Shown: positions 23,379 through 32,414 of the stretch, piece after piece
Layout of the letters: every line of letters begins with the position of its first letter
Numbering within the stretch: position 1 is the stretch's first letter
Assembly: GCA_910589485.1 (NCBI GenBank)
Contig: CAJUSW010000006.1
Coordinates: 1-64,000 of the forward strand
DNA length: 64,000 nt
Source of the DNA: an uncultured Duncaniella sp.
Lineage (GTDB): Bacteria > Bacteroidota > Bacteroidia > Bacteroidales > Muribaculaceae
Direction of reading: 5' to 3'
The notes under the pieces: generated by a model
Database searches by the model: none
Seen by the model: only the letters and a program-made list of their open reading frames with translations
Told to the model about the DNA's origin: nothing
Position numbers and translations under genes: made by a program

Positions 23379-26135
23379 ATGATGAAAATGAATAAAATAC
23401 TGTTTTTGCTTATGTCGCTGCTGTCTGCTCATCAGTGGATTGCAGCTCAGGAAACTGATCATCCGGTCACGGGATGCTATTGGGAATGGATGAACGGCAA
23501 TATTTCCAAGGATGGAATCACAAAGGACCTGGAATACATGAAGTCTGCCGGAATAGAGTCGGCATTTATATTCGACGCATGGGTAGGTGTTGACCGTGGT
23601 CCTGTCGATTATGGCAGTCGGGAATGGATTGATGCCGTGAAGCATGCCTGTAAGGAAGCCAAGCGTCTCGGCATTGTGCTTGGTATGCACAATTCTCCCG
23701 GATACACTGCCATGGGAGGCCCGTGGATACGTCCCGAGGAGTCGATGAAGGAACTCACCTGGAGTGTATCGTCGAAAAAGAATCCGCCGGTACCTGTGCA
23801 TAAAATGGGCTTTTACAAGGATATAAAGACATTCCGCACCACTTCGGCCGACGAGATGCACAACATAGATCGCAGGCTGGAAGAGGGACAGTCGGTGGAG
23901 ATTAAGCTCGACAAGTGCAAGCCTGTGGTAGGCTTCAATCTATGGCGCGGACAGCGTGAGACTCCTCTGGATCCGTTTGACGGCCCGAGGGATTATGCAC
24001 CGGTGCTTAAAGTCGAGTCGAGCGTTGACGGTAAGGATTGGAAGCAACTTGGATCAGCCCGCGGTACTGGGCTGAAAGCCCGTGATATACCCATACATTT
24101 CTCCTGTCAGCCCACCGAGGCAAGATATATAAGGCTCACATCCAATCGTGGCACAAACCTGACACGCATGGAGGTGCTCACCGCTCCTGGATCGGGTACC
24201 ACCTACAGGCGCGTAGGATACACCACCAACGGACAGATGGTGACGGCCGCTTCCGAGGCCGGACTTGGCCTTGAGGTCGACAAGCTGTCCCGTAAGGGAG
24301 TGGAAGCTCATTTCAACCGTTTCCTCCGCCCCCTGCTCGAGGAGCTGAAGGAGTATTGTGGCTCTACGTTGCGCTATATAGTGATCGACAGTTGGGAGGC
24401 CGGCGGTCAGGATTGGACCGAATCGCTCGGCGCAGATTATATCACCACCGGTGAAGGCCGTGATTTCCTTACCGGTGGCATAGGGCGTGTTACACCGGTG
24501 AAACAGAGATTGTTCATGTCGGAATTTGTGCTCCCGTTCAAGGAGATGATAGGTGAATATGGCTTGAAGCTGGCCGGCGAACCTTATGGTAACGGTGATT
24601 TCGACCGCAAGGAGTATGGGCTGTCCCTTGATCTGCCCATGAGCGAGTATTGGGCCCGTTGTCATTACGGATCCATCGAACGGCCACGGTTTGTGTCGCG
24701 TTACGGGCACTCGGCTGGCCGTAAAGTGATAGGCTGTGAGTCGTTTACAGCCTATCCCGGGGATGCTGATATTCCGGCTGTACTGGGAAATTTCCGCGAT
24801 GATATCGATCAGTTGTGTGATGCAGGTGTGAATTATTTTGTAATGCACTGTGTGGCCTTGCAGGATCGCGATGACCGTCCCCTCACAATGGGGCCGTTCG
24901 GTACACGTCTCGACCGTCTACATGCAAATGTTGATTCAGTGAGGGCCATCACCGATTATATGAGGGAGAGGGTGAAACTCCAGGAGAAGCGTGTGACGTT
25001 CGACTATATGTCGGGCGAGGATGGCAGGCGGGTGTGCCTCAGGCTTCCTCGCGGACACCGCGAGGCGAAGGCCGCGCTGTATTGCCATCAGAACATGACC
25101 GAGGAGGTGCTGTTCCGTAGCAAACTGTTCTGTGACAGGATGGACAGCCTTGGCGTTGCGATGATATTCGTGCAGAGCGGTTCCCAGAACTGGGACGTGA
25201 AGGAGGGGTGCCAGGAGCGGTTCGACAGCATAATGGCCGATCTTGCCTCCGGAAGCGAACATCCCGAGCTTGCCCGCGTGCCCATCATCCCGTTCGGACA
25301 CTCGGCCCAGGCCACTTTCCCATGGAATTTCGCCGCATGGAACCCCGACCGCACCCTGTGCATAATCTCGTTTCACGGCGACGCTCCGCGCACCAACCTG
25401 TGTGGTTACGGACGCGAGAATATCGAGTGGGGTCGTACCCGCAATATCGACAGCATCCCGGGACTTATGATCGAGGGGGAATATGAATGGTGGGAGGCGC
25501 GTGTGCGTCCGGCCCTGGCATTCCGCATGATGTACCCCGACAGCCGCATCTCTTTCCTGTGTGACGCGGGCAAGGGACACTTTGATCTCGCCGAGGAGAC
25601 CCAGGACTATATAGCCCGTTTCATAGCCAAATCGCTTGCCGATCCGCGCCCCAAGGGCGGGGTGTACTATTCCCGCTGGATGGAGGATGGCTCTGAGAGC
25701 ACCGACCCTCACGATTGTTTCTGGTATCACGATCAGGAGATGGTCGATCTCACCCGAGCCCGGTATAAAGAATCTCATGGAAAGCGCATGCAGTATGTCT
25801 CGGCCAAGATGAACGGCAAGCTGATCCCCTACAATGCCTCTCAACACATCAAGCTCGGGGCCGAGTGCGACGCCACCGAGTTCACCATCGAGCCGGTGTT
25901 TGTCAACGCCGACCGTTCGGATCTTAGCGATGATCATGCCTCGGTGCGCCCCCGGGTGGTGCTCATATCCGGCCCGGCTATACAGACGGGTGAATATACC
26001 TTCCGTTTCGATCCCGATTATTTCGGGCGCGATCCCAAGCGCTTGTGGAGCGGAATCACCCTGTCGATCGAGGCCGACGGCGATGATACCTACAAGTCGG
26101 CTGTGCAGGAGCTGAATCTGAGAATAAAGCATTAA
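23379..26135 (+). CDS. GH106-like glycosidase fused to an alpha/beta-hydrolase domain
   Basis: 918 residues, exported (MNKILFLLMSLLSAHQWIAA signal). The N-terminal half opens like GH106 alpha-L-rhamnosidases: YWEWMNGNISKDGITKDLEY, FIFDAWVG, and GMHNSPGYTAMGGPWI. It continues through a barrel with an inserted beta-sandwich (about 155-280) to SWEAGGQDW and FMSEFVLPFK, and GEPYGNGDFD probably supplies an acidic residue. From about residue 605 an alpha/beta-hydrolase-like region follows, with nucleophile elbow PFGHSAQA and a late Asp/His pair near FLCDAGKGHFD, suggesting an esterase. ATGs at 23379, 23382 and 23388 are equally good. A weak TATATTTA element lies at 23335. Target glycan unknown; a rhamnose-containing, acylated polymer is inferred. 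Confidence 0.78.
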   Translation: MMKMNKILFLLMSLLSAHQWIAAQETDHPVTGCYWEWMNGNISKDGITKDLEYMKSAGIESAFIFDAWVGVDRGPVDYGSREWIDAVKHACKEAKRLGIVLGMHNSPGYTAMGGPWIRPEESMKELTWSVSSKKNPPVPVHKMGFYKDIKTFRTTSADEMHNIDRRLEEGQSVEIKLDKCKPVVGFNLWRGQRETPLDPFDGPRDYAPVLKVESSVDGKDWKQLGSARGTGLKARDIPIHFSCQPTEARYIRLTSNRGTNLTRMEVLTAPGSGTTYRRVGYTTNGQMVTAASEAGLGLEVDKLSRKGVEAHFNRFLRPLLEELKEYCGSTLRYIVIDSWEAGGQDWTESLGADYITTGEGRDFLTGGIGRVTPVKQRLFMSEFVLPFKEMIGEYGLKLAGEPYGNGDFDRKEYGLSLDLPMSEYWARCHYGSIERPRFVSRYGHSAGRKVIGCESFTAYPGDADIPAVLGNFRDDIDQLCDAGVNYFVMHCVALQDRDDRPLTMGPFGTRLDRLHANVDSVRAITDYMRERVKLQEKRVTFDYMSGEDGRRVCLRLPRGHREAKAALYCHQNMTEEVLFRSKLFCDRMDSLGVAMIFVQSGSQNWDVKEGCQERFDSIMADLASGSEHPELARVPIIPFGHSAQATFPWNFAAWNPDRTLCIISFHGDAPRTNLCGYGRENIEWGRTRNIDSIPGLMIEGEYEWWEARVRPALAFRMMYPDSRISFLCDAGKGHFDLAEETQDYIARFIAKSLADPRPKGGVYYSRWMEDGSESTDPHDCFWYHDQEMVDLTRARYKESHGKRMQYVSAKMNGKLIPYNASQHIKLGAECDATEFTIEPVFVNADRSDLSDDHASVRPRVVLISGPAIQTGEYTFRFDPDYFGRDPKRLWSGITLSIEADGDDTYKSAVQELNLRIKH

Positions 26136-26136
26136 A

Positions 26137-26326
26137 ATAAGTAAGTCGTAAAAATTAATGCACAATATAAATCGCCGTTATTTTTGAGATGTTTTGTCTG
26201 CGGAATGAAGGAGTATAGCGAGCTATACGACTGAATGACAAGGATAAAACATCCAAAAAGAACAAGATTTATTGGGCAAGCTCTTTAGGACTTACATATA
26301 GCGGTTAGTTTTTAAGACTTACTTAA
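26137..26326. repeat. MITE-like element, long form
   Basis: The ends are imperfect ~24-bp inverted repeats (TAAGTAAGTCGTAAAAA at the left; TTTTTAAGACTTACTTA at the right), each edged by TA. Inside are a GATGTTTT/AAAACATC pairing and a perfect hairpin GTATAGC-GA-GCTATAC. The right ~60 bases recur in the short form at 28893-28977 and the left ~80 bases recur at 47641-47725. Confidence 0.75.
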
Positions 26327-26327
26327 G

Positions 26328-26361
26328 CCCTGCCCGTAGGTATGGACTGCCACGGGCAGGG
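26328..26361. terminator. Perfect 10-bp hairpin after the glycosidase gene
   Basis: CCCTGCCCGT (26328-26337) pairs with ACGGGCAGGG (26352-26361) across a 14-base loop. No T-tract follows, so it may protect a 3' end or require a factor rather than act as a classic terminator. Confidence 0.5.
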
Positions 26362-26689
26362 TGCTAACGATGTTGATACATAGCGCGTTCGGTGGTTCCG
26401 TGTGATTTTGGCAAAAAGCGCGATAAACGCCGGAATGGTGGCAATATTCCACCAAAGGAAGTGAAACAATTTATAAATGTAAGCAAAATAGTGTTAATTG
26501 CGCAAAATTTATTGCCGATTTTCTTGGAGGAATCACAGAATAGCTATAACTTTGCATCGTGTTTTTCATGGTATTAGATTTAAGGTTAACTAAGATTGGT
26601 TGTCGAGATGACAATCAATTTCTTTTTTGTACCTGTACGAACTGAAAATTTTCCCATCGATGTCACATATTTGATCCTCAGGGTGTCAT
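26362..26689. other. Intergenic leader region of the barrel gene
   Basis: AT-rich, with no gene. It contains the TAACTTTG promoter element at 26547-26554 and a ~130-base leader. Nothing else recognisable was seen. Confidence 0.5.
26547..26554 (+). promoter_or_regulatory. Promoter of the outer-membrane barrel gene, -7 element
   Basis: TAACTTTG fits TAnnTTTG, with TTG-containing sequence upstream. It lies about 135 bases before the first ATG. Confidence 0.62.
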
Positions 26690-28870
26690 ATGAGAGTAAT
26701 GACAAACTTTAGAAGGAAGATTATGAATGGCATCAGGATATATCCCGTAATGTTGGCCGGAGCGATGGCTCTGGTATCCCCTGTAAAAATGTTTAGTGGT
26801 GGCAAGCCTCATGAGGAGGTCGACTCGGTAGCCGGGGTGATTACCCGGGAGCCCGTCGACACTGCCATGACCGGTGTCACGCTTGGCGAGATCACCGTGA
26901 AGGCATCGCGTGTGATAAGGAAATCGGACATGGATGTGCTCATCCCGTCCAAATCGGCTGTCGAGGCGTCGCCCAACGGCATGTCGTTGCTCAATAATCT
27001 TATGATCCCTTCTCTCTCGGTCAATGAGTTCATGGGCACTGTGAGGACTTTCGGGCAGGATGTCCAGATACGTATAAACGGGCGCAAGGCCTCGGCCGAT
27101 CAGCTTCGCACTCTTGACCCCACTTCGGTGAAGCGTGTGGAGTGGATGGACGATCCCGGACTGAAATACGGCGAGGCGGTGGCTGTGATAAACGTCGTGG
27201 TCAGCAATCCCTTGGCGGGAGGTTCGGTGATGGCCCAGGGCATGCAGTCATTCAATCAGCCGTGGGGCAACGGCTATCTTGACCTCAAGCTCAATAATGG
27301 CCGTTCGCAGTGGGGCCTCGGCGTGCAGGGCCGATACACCAACCGTGTCGAATCCCACAGGGAATATACCGAGACCTTTACCCGTGCCGATGGTGTGTCA
27401 GTGACCCGCACCGAGTCTCCTATGGACGGTTGCGTGTCCATGACCAATCTCCTGCCCCGGTTGTCCTACAGCTATATTAATTCCGACAAGACCGTGGTGT
27501 GGGTGGGATTGAGCATGGACAAGAACTGGCCCACGGTGAGGTCCAACACCGGACTTATGCTTATCGACGGTAGCGATGAGAAGATCGTGCTCCATGAGCG
27601 TCAGTCCGACGACGAGGGATTCCGCCCCGGCCTCAATGCCTATTGGGAGCAGAAACTGCCCCATGACCAGACTTTGGCGCTTGACATTTCGGGATCGGTG
27701 TTCAACGGCCGTTCCTCCCATGAATACCGCGAGAGCCTTCTCGACGACATGGCTGTCCCTGTCACCGACGTGAATACCTATATCCGCGACAGGCAGTACA
27801 GCGTGAATGTCGAGGGCAGTTATGTGAAGCGGTGGCGTGCAGGCCGCTTTACCGGAGGTGTACATTATGGTCGCACCCACAACCGCGCCGTGCGCGAGTC
27901 GGGCTCGGTGAGCCGTCACAGCCAGGAGCGTACCTATGTGTACGGAGAGTATTTCCATATGCTCGGAAAGGTGAATGTGACAGGCGGACTTGGGGCGCAA
28001 GGCGTGGCCTTGAGCTCCGACGGCGGAGGCATGCAGTGGTCGCTCCGCCCCAGGTTGTCGGTGGGTTACCGACTGAACGATATTTCACGTTTCAGTTTTA
28101 ACCTTTCAAGCCGCACCTCAGCTCCCTCGCTGTCGCAGACCGACGGCCAGATACAGCAGATCGACGGTTTCCAGTATCAGATAGGAAATCCTGACCTGAA
28201 ATCCTACAACTCCTATCAGCTGAAACTTCAGTACAAATTCAACCTCCCGCGTGTGAGCGGACGCCTGGAGGGGGAGTGGAACCGCGCTCCTCATGCCATC
28301 GCCCCTTATCTGCAGTGGGATGGCGACCGGCTCATCACTTCCTATGAGAATAGCGGGGGACACACCATGAAGCAGGTTTCGCTGTCGGCCCAGGTGGAGA
28401 TTCTTCCTGACGTGCTCACCCTCAAGGGCTCGATAAGATATTATAATGCTCGCACGAGGGGCACAGGATATGTCCACCGGTTCCATAACTGGTGTGGCGA
28501 CGTGTCGTTGAACGGATTCTACCGTAACTTTATCCTCACGGTCAGCTACGAGGACAACCCATCCACGCTGTGGGGCGAGGTGATAAGCCATAATGAGAAG
28601 ACCTCCACGGCATCCATCGGTTACCGCTGGCGTGGACTGACGGCCATGGTGGGGATGTTCATGCCCTTTACCCGCTACAGCATGGGATCGGAGTCGCTTA
28701 ACCGATATAATTCCAACCGTAACGTGTTGCGGAGCCGTGGCTTCGACCGTATGCCTGTGCTCCAGATATCCTACAATTTCAACTGGGGTAAGCAGAAAAA
28801 GGATGTGAACAAGCTCACTGGCGGTGACGCTGACGGCGAGACGCTACGCTCGAAGGCGGCCGGCCGATAA
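26690..28870 (+). CDS. TonB-dependent-receptor-like outer-membrane beta-barrel protein
   Basis: 726 residues. A signal region (IYPVMLAGAMALVSPV) leads into a plug-like domain (about 65-175: LGEITVKASRVIRKSDM, DVQIRINGRKASADQLRTL, SVKRVEWMDDPG) and then a long barrel with alternating strands to the end. The carboxypeptidase-regulatory N-terminal domain usual in this family is absent. It resembles the Bacteroidota outer-membrane beta-barrel group rather than SusC, and no SusD partner follows. ATG 26723 is an alternative start behind an AGGAAG sequence. The gene is bracketed by two related MITE-like repeats (26137-26326 and 28893-28977). Ligand unknown. Confidence 0.82.
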   Translation: MRVMTNFRRKIMNGIRIYPVMLAGAMALVSPVKMFSGGKPHEEVDSVAGVITREPVDTAMTGVTLGEITVKASRVIRKSDMDVLIPSKSAVEASPNGMSLLNNLMIPSLSVNEFMGTVRTFGQDVQIRINGRKASADQLRTLDPTSVKRVEWMDDPGLKYGEAVAVINVVVSNPLAGGSVMAQGMQSFNQPWGNGYLDLKLNNGRSQWGLGVQGRYTNRVESHREYTETFTRADGVSVTRTESPMDGCVSMTNLLPRLSYSYINSDKTVVWVGLSMDKNWPTVRSNTGLMLIDGSDEKIVLHERQSDDEGFRPGLNAYWEQKLPHDQTLALDISGSVFNGRSSHEYRESLLDDMAVPVTDVNTYIRDRQYSVNVEGSYVKRWRAGRFTGGVHYGRTHNRAVRESGSVSRHSQERTYVYGEYFHMLGKVNVTGGLGAQGVALSSDGGGMQWSLRPRLSVGYRLNDISRFSFNLSSRTSAPSLSQTDGQIQQIDGFQYQIGNPDLKSYNSYQLKLQYKFNLPRVSGRLEGEWNRAPHAIAPYLQWDGDRLITSYENSGGHTMKQVSLSAQVEILPDVLTLKGSIRYYNARTRGTGYVHRFHNWCGDVSLNGFYRNFILTVSYEDNPSTLWGEVISHNEKTSTASIGYRWRGLTAMVGMFMPFTRYSMGSESLNRYNSNRNVLRSRGFDRMPVLQISYNFNWGKQKKDVNKLTGGDADGETLRSKAAGR

Positions 28871-28892
28871 CCCCTCCGCGGAATTGGAACGG

Positions 28893-28977
28893 ATAAGTAA
28901 GACTTAAAAATAACTGCGATTTATTGGGCAAGCTCTTTAGGACTAACATATAGCGGTTATTTTTAAGACTTACTTAT
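28893..28977. repeat. MITE-like element, short form
   Basis: 25-base ends at 28893-28917 and 28953-28977 are inverted repeats matching at 23 of 25 positions (ATAAGTAAGACTTAAAAATA at the left). The 35-base interior (GATTTATTGGGCAAGCTCTT..) is nearly identical to the right part of the long form at 26137-26326, so this looks like an internal-deletion derivative. Confidence 0.8.
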
Positions 28978-29050
28978 AAAAAATCATTATTTTTGTCACA
29001 AAAACACGTTCGGGGAGTCATATGGTTATAAACCCCATTATTCCCGATAA

Positions 29051-29548
29051 ATGTCGCCGATGACTGACGCTACACAATTCAAGGAAACCTATCTTCCGTT
29101 TAGCCGGATGATGTATGCCGAGGCCGTGCGCCTCCTTGGCGACCCCGGCGAGGCCGAGGATGCCGTGCAGGATGTGTACGTCAGGCTGTGGCAACGGCGT
29201 GATGCGCTCGGGACGGTCGACAATAAGAGGGCTTATGTGATGGCTATGGTGAGAAACCGGTGTCTCACGCTCCTCGACAGTCGACCTGCCGGACGGGTGG
29301 AGCTTGATGCCCCCGAGGTGTCGGGGGTTGGTGCCGATGGCACCGATCCTGCCGTGCGCGACCGTGCCGAGCTGGTGATGAAGATGATTGATGCGTTGCC
29401 TTCAGGCCAGCGTGTGGTGATCACGATGCACGATGTCGAGGGTCGGCCCAACGAGGAGATAGCCCGCGACACCGGACTCTCGGCCGACAATGTGAGACAG
29501 CTTCTGAGCCGTGCCCGCCGTGCTATACGATCACGCTTTGGTGGATAA
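29051..29548 (+). CDS. RNA polymerase ECF sigma factor
   Basis: 165 residues, sigma-70 family. Region 2 (about 10-80) includes LLGDPGEAEDAVQDVYVRLW and NKRAYVMAMVRNRCLTL. Region 4 (about 108-160) has ALPSGQRVVITMHDVEG then a helix-turn-helix, NEEIARDTGLSADNVRQLLS. There is no sigma-3 domain, as in ECF sigmas. ATG 29060 is an alternative start. It is followed by a membrane protein and a DUF4252 gene, the usual sigma/anti-sigma layout, so an envelope signal is inferred. The short MITE-like repeat lies just upstream. Confidence 0.92.
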   Translation: MSPMTDATQFKETYLPFSRMMYAEAVRLLGDPGEAEDAVQDVYVRLWQRRDALGTVDNKRAYVMAMVRNRCLTLLDSRPAGRVELDAPEVSGVGADGTDPAVRDRAELVMKMIDALPSGQRVVITMHDVEGRPNEEIARDTGLSADNVRQLLSRARRAIRSRFGG

Positions 29549-29567
29549 TGTAAAAAATGACTTGCTT

Positions 29568-30110
29568 ATGACCGCAGATAATATACAACGACTTCGGACA
29601 CTGATTGACCGATACTATTCGGCCCTGACCACTCCTGCCGAGGAGCGTGAGATGCGTGATCTTCTCAACGATCCGTCGCTCCCGGCCGAGTATCAGCCCG
29701 TCAGGAATATGATGGCCCACCTGGATGCCGTGGCCGTGCCCGATGGTTTTGAGTCAAGGATGGCATCTCTCATCGACCGCCTTGACGCACAGGAGCAGGA
29801 TGAGGCTGCAGCCCGGTCAGCAAGGCGTGCACGCCCGGTGACCTTCCGTGTGTGGGGCATAGCCGCGTCGATTGCTGTGCTGATATGCCTGGGCGTGGGC
29901 TTTATGCTCGGCCGCAATCATGAGCATGCCGGAAGCGATCTCACCCCCGAGCAGACCTATGCTGAGGTCAACAAGGCTCTTGGCCTTTTCGCCTCTACAT
30001 TCGAGAGGGGATATGAAAAGATGGAGCGCACAGGTATCCCGGCTGATGCGGCTACCGAAAAGGCTTGGAGCGTGCTTGCGCGCCTGACCGGTAGTCAGGA
30101 AACTGATTGA
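29568..30110 (+). CDS. Probable anti-sigma membrane protein
   Basis: 180 residues with a single transmembrane helix (VWGIAASIAVLICLGVGFML, about 99-118), a ~95-residue N-terminal cytoplasmic region rich in helices, and a C-terminal periplasmic part. The arrangement and the position 19 bases after an ECF sigma gene suggest it sequesters that sigma factor. No zinc-binding HxxxCxxC motif is visible. The frame is open upstream into the sigma gene; ATG 29568 is preferred, and GTG 29541 overlapping the sigma stop is possible. Confidence 0.72.
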   Translation: MTADNIQRLRTLIDRYYSALTTPAEEREMRDLLNDPSLPAEYQPVRNMMAHLDAVAVPDGFESRMASLIDRLDAQEQDEAAARSARRARPVTFRVWGIAASIAVLICLGVGFMLGRNHEHAGSDLTPEQTYAEVNKALGLFASTFERGYEKMERTGIPADAATEKAWSVLARLTGSQETD

Positions 30111-30129
30111 ATAAATAATCCATATAGAT

Positions 30130-30609
30130 ATGAGAAAAAGAATCATCCCGCTCCTTCTGGCGTTTATGGTAGCCATGGGAGCTTGGGCGCAGTGCCCGTT
30201 TTTCAGTGAATGTGAGAACAATAAGAACGTGACCACCGTATTCATAACCAAGGCCATGTTGCAGATGGCTTCGGAGCTCCCCGGTGTCAACGGCGACCAG
30301 ATGACATTGTTGCGCGACAAGATCGATAATGTCCAGATCGTGACAAGCGAGAATTCCTCGGGACGCAAGTTCATGGAGAAACGCATCGGCCAGTTCAGCC
30401 CCGCCAACGGATATGAACTGCTCATGCAGGTGAAGGAGGATGGCGAGAATGTGAAAATATCCCGCCTATCCCTGTCCAATGGCAAATACCGTTATGTGAT
30501 CGTGGTAAACGAGACCAAGGAGCTGGCGGTGGTTATAGCCGAGGGCCGGCTGTCGCTTTCCGATATGAAGAACTTCAAGGGGGGTGAGGTCGTTTCGGGC
30601 AACTCATAA
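30130..30609 (+). CDS. DUF4252 domain protein, exported
   Basis: 159 residues with a signal peptide (MRKRIIPLLLAFMVAMGAWA) and a small periplasmic domain of the DUF4252 type (VTTVFITKAMLQMA, NVQIVTSENSSG, YELLMQVKEDGENVKISRL). DUF4252 proteins commonly sit next to ECF sigma/anti-sigma pairs in Bacteroidota; their biochemical role is unknown. It is the third gene of the sigma operon and is followed by a strong terminator. Confidence 0.85.
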   Translation: MRKRIIPLLLAFMVAMGAWAQCPFFSECENNKNVTTVFITKAMLQMASELPGVNGDQMTLLRDKIDNVQIVTSENSSGRKFMEKRIGQFSPANGYELLMQVKEDGENVKISRLSLSNGKYRYVIVVNETKELAVVIAEGRLSLSDMKNFKGGEVVSGNS

Positions 30610-30668
30610 TCCGGTTGAATATAAATGAATGGTAAACTGCTACCTGTCTCTGATCGGCAGGTGGAATA

Positions 30669-30707
30669 AAAAAGTTACCGCGGGAAAGATTCCTGCGGTA
30701 ACTTTTT
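30669..30707. terminator. Bidirectional terminator between DUF4252 and inositol-phosphate synthase
   Basis: AAAAAGTTACCGC (30669-30681) pairs with GCGGTAACTTTTT (30695-30707), giving T-runs on both strands for the convergent transcripts. Confidence 0.92.
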
Positions 30708-30773
30708 ATGGTTTATCCGGATGGTATCCACTGAGTGGACCGGTCCGAAGAGATGTCGTGTTGACTCGGGGGA

Positions 30774-32117
30774 TTAGTCGATCTCCTCGTCAGCCTCGTA
30801 GCCACCCATCTCGCGGATAGCGTTCTTCAGCATGGTGTACTGCTTGAAGAGGTGGTTAACGGGCACTTCACCCTTGGTGTAGTCATGCATCGGGCTCTTG
30901 AGGAAGAAGCTCAGGAAGCGCTGGATGCCGTGACGGCCTGCACGTGCTGCGAGGTCGCTCAGGAGCACGAGGTCAAGACAGAGGGGAGCTGCGAGGATAG
31001 AGTCGCGGCAGAGGAAGTTGATCTTGATCTGCATGGGATAGCCCATCCAGCCGAAGATATCGATGTTGTCCCATCCCTCCTTGCTGTCGTTGCGCGGGGG
31101 ATAGTAGTTGATGCGTACCTTGTGGTAGTAACCCTGGTGTCCGCCTTCCTCAGCACCGCCGCAGTTTGCGCCGTAGAGATCGGGCTGCTCCTCGGCTACG
31201 AGGATTGACTCGAGGGTAGAAAGCTTGCTCACCTCCTTGGTGCGGAAGTTAGCGGGCTCGTCGAGCACGAGGCCGTCGCGGTTACCGAGGATGTTGGTCG
31301 AGAACCAGCCGTTGAGGCCGAGGCAACGGGTGCCGATGATGGGGGCGAAACCGCTCTTTACGAGGGTCTGGCCGGTCTTGAAGTCCTTGCCTGAGATGGG
31401 CATGCCGGTCTTCTCGCTGAGCTCCCACATAGCGGGGATGTCAACGGTGGTGTTGGGGGCACCCATGATGAAGGGAGCGTCCTCGCTGAGTGCTGCGTAA
31501 GCGTAGCACATGGAGGGAGCGATGTGCTCCTTGTCGTCAGCCTTCATGGCAGCCTCGAGAGCCTCGAGTGTGCCGTGATACTGCATGTCGATGGGTACAT
31601 ATACCTCAGTTGAAGCGGCCCAGAGTACTACTACGCGCTCTACACCGGTCTCCTTCTTGAAGTTGCGGATATCCTCGCGGAGCTGCTCTACCATCTCCCA
31701 GCGGGTCTTGCCAACCATTACGTTGTCGCCGTTGAGACGCTTGGCATAGTTGTGGTCGAAAGCGGCCTTCATGGGCACGATCTTCTCGAGCTCGTCCTTT
31801 ACAGGCTCGATGTCCTTGTCCTGAAGTACTTCGGCGTACTTGGCGCTCTGGTAAGCGTTGGCGGGATATACGTCCCATGCGCCGAACACGATGTCGTCGA
31901 GGCTGGCCATGGGCACGATTTCTTCATATTTCAGATATTTCTTGTCTGCTCCTTTGCCCACGCGGATCTTGTCATACTGGGTCATTGAGCCGACGGGCTT
32001 GGAAAGGCCTTTGCGGGCCATGAGGACGCCGGTCATGAATGTTGAGGTGACCGCGCCGAGACCTACTACGAGTACGCCGAGCTTGCCGCTGGCGGGTTTT
32101 ACAGTAGAGTTACTCAT
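30774..32117 (-). CDS. ino1: Inositol-3-phosphate synthase
   Basis: 447 residues. Converts glucose-6-phosphate to 1L-myo-inositol-3-phosphate in an NAD-dependent redox-neutral reaction. The Rossmann start VLVVGLGAVTSTFMTG, the VLWAASTEVY and SMCYAYAALS segments, and GWFSTNILGNRDG match the family. In Bacteroides this enzyme starts inositol phospholipid and phosphoinositol-dihydroceramide synthesis; the same role is inferred. The downstream lipid transferases are not adjacent. A minus-strand TAATTTTG lies at 32256-32263. Codon bias is strong, suggesting high expression. Confidence 0.94.
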   Translation of the reverse strand: MSNSTVKPASGKLGVLVVGLGAVTSTFMTGVLMARKGLSKPVGSMTQYDKIRVGKGADKKYLKYEEIVPMASLDDIVFGAWDVYPANAYQSAKYAEVLQDKDIEPVKDELEKIVPMKAAFDHNYAKRLNGDNVMVGKTRWEMVEQLREDIRNFKKETGVERVVVLWAASTEVYVPIDMQYHGTLEALEAAMKADDKEHIAPSMCYAYAALSEDAPFIMGAPNTTVDIPAMWELSEKTGMPISGKDFKTGQTLVKSGFAPIIGTRCLGLNGWFSTNILGNRDGLVLDEPANFRTKEVSKLSTLESILVAEEQPDLYGANCGGAEEGGHQGYYHKVRINYYPPRNDSKEGWDNIDIFGWMGYPMQIKINFLCRDSILAAPLCLDLVLLSDLAARAGRHGIQRFLSFFLKSPMHDYTKGEVPVNHLFKQYTMLKNAIREMGGYEADEEID

Positions 32118-32414
32118 GATTTAAAGTTTCTGTAGGGGGTTTAATGATAGATTGCTTTTTCCAGAATGCTCATGGAGGATGATGGCTTGTGGCCGTGAAT
32201 CATGTGGGAAGAGGCCTGTAAATCAGGTTCTGCACATTTCACCCTTAGAGCGTGCCAAAATTAGGGCATTTTTTTTGTATGTGAAATAAATTTTATTTAA
32301 AAAATCTATGGTTTTTGCAAAATAGTCCTAAAATTGGGTGAATATAGCAAATATATTTTAAAATGAGGTTGATTTAAGGCTTAAATGTTAAAATTTGTAC
32401 AGCATGGTTGAGGG
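32118..32414. other. AT-rich leader/intergenic region
   Basis: No gene. Contains two minus-strand promoter candidates, TAATTTTG (32256-32263) and TATATTTG (32348-32355). No hairpin terminator was spotted after the CNNM gene. Confidence 0.55.
32256..32263 (-). promoter_or_regulatory. Candidate promoter of inositol-phosphate synthase
   Basis: CAAAATTA on the plus strand is TAATTTTG on the minus strand, about 140 bases upstream of the ATG. Confidence 0.5.
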
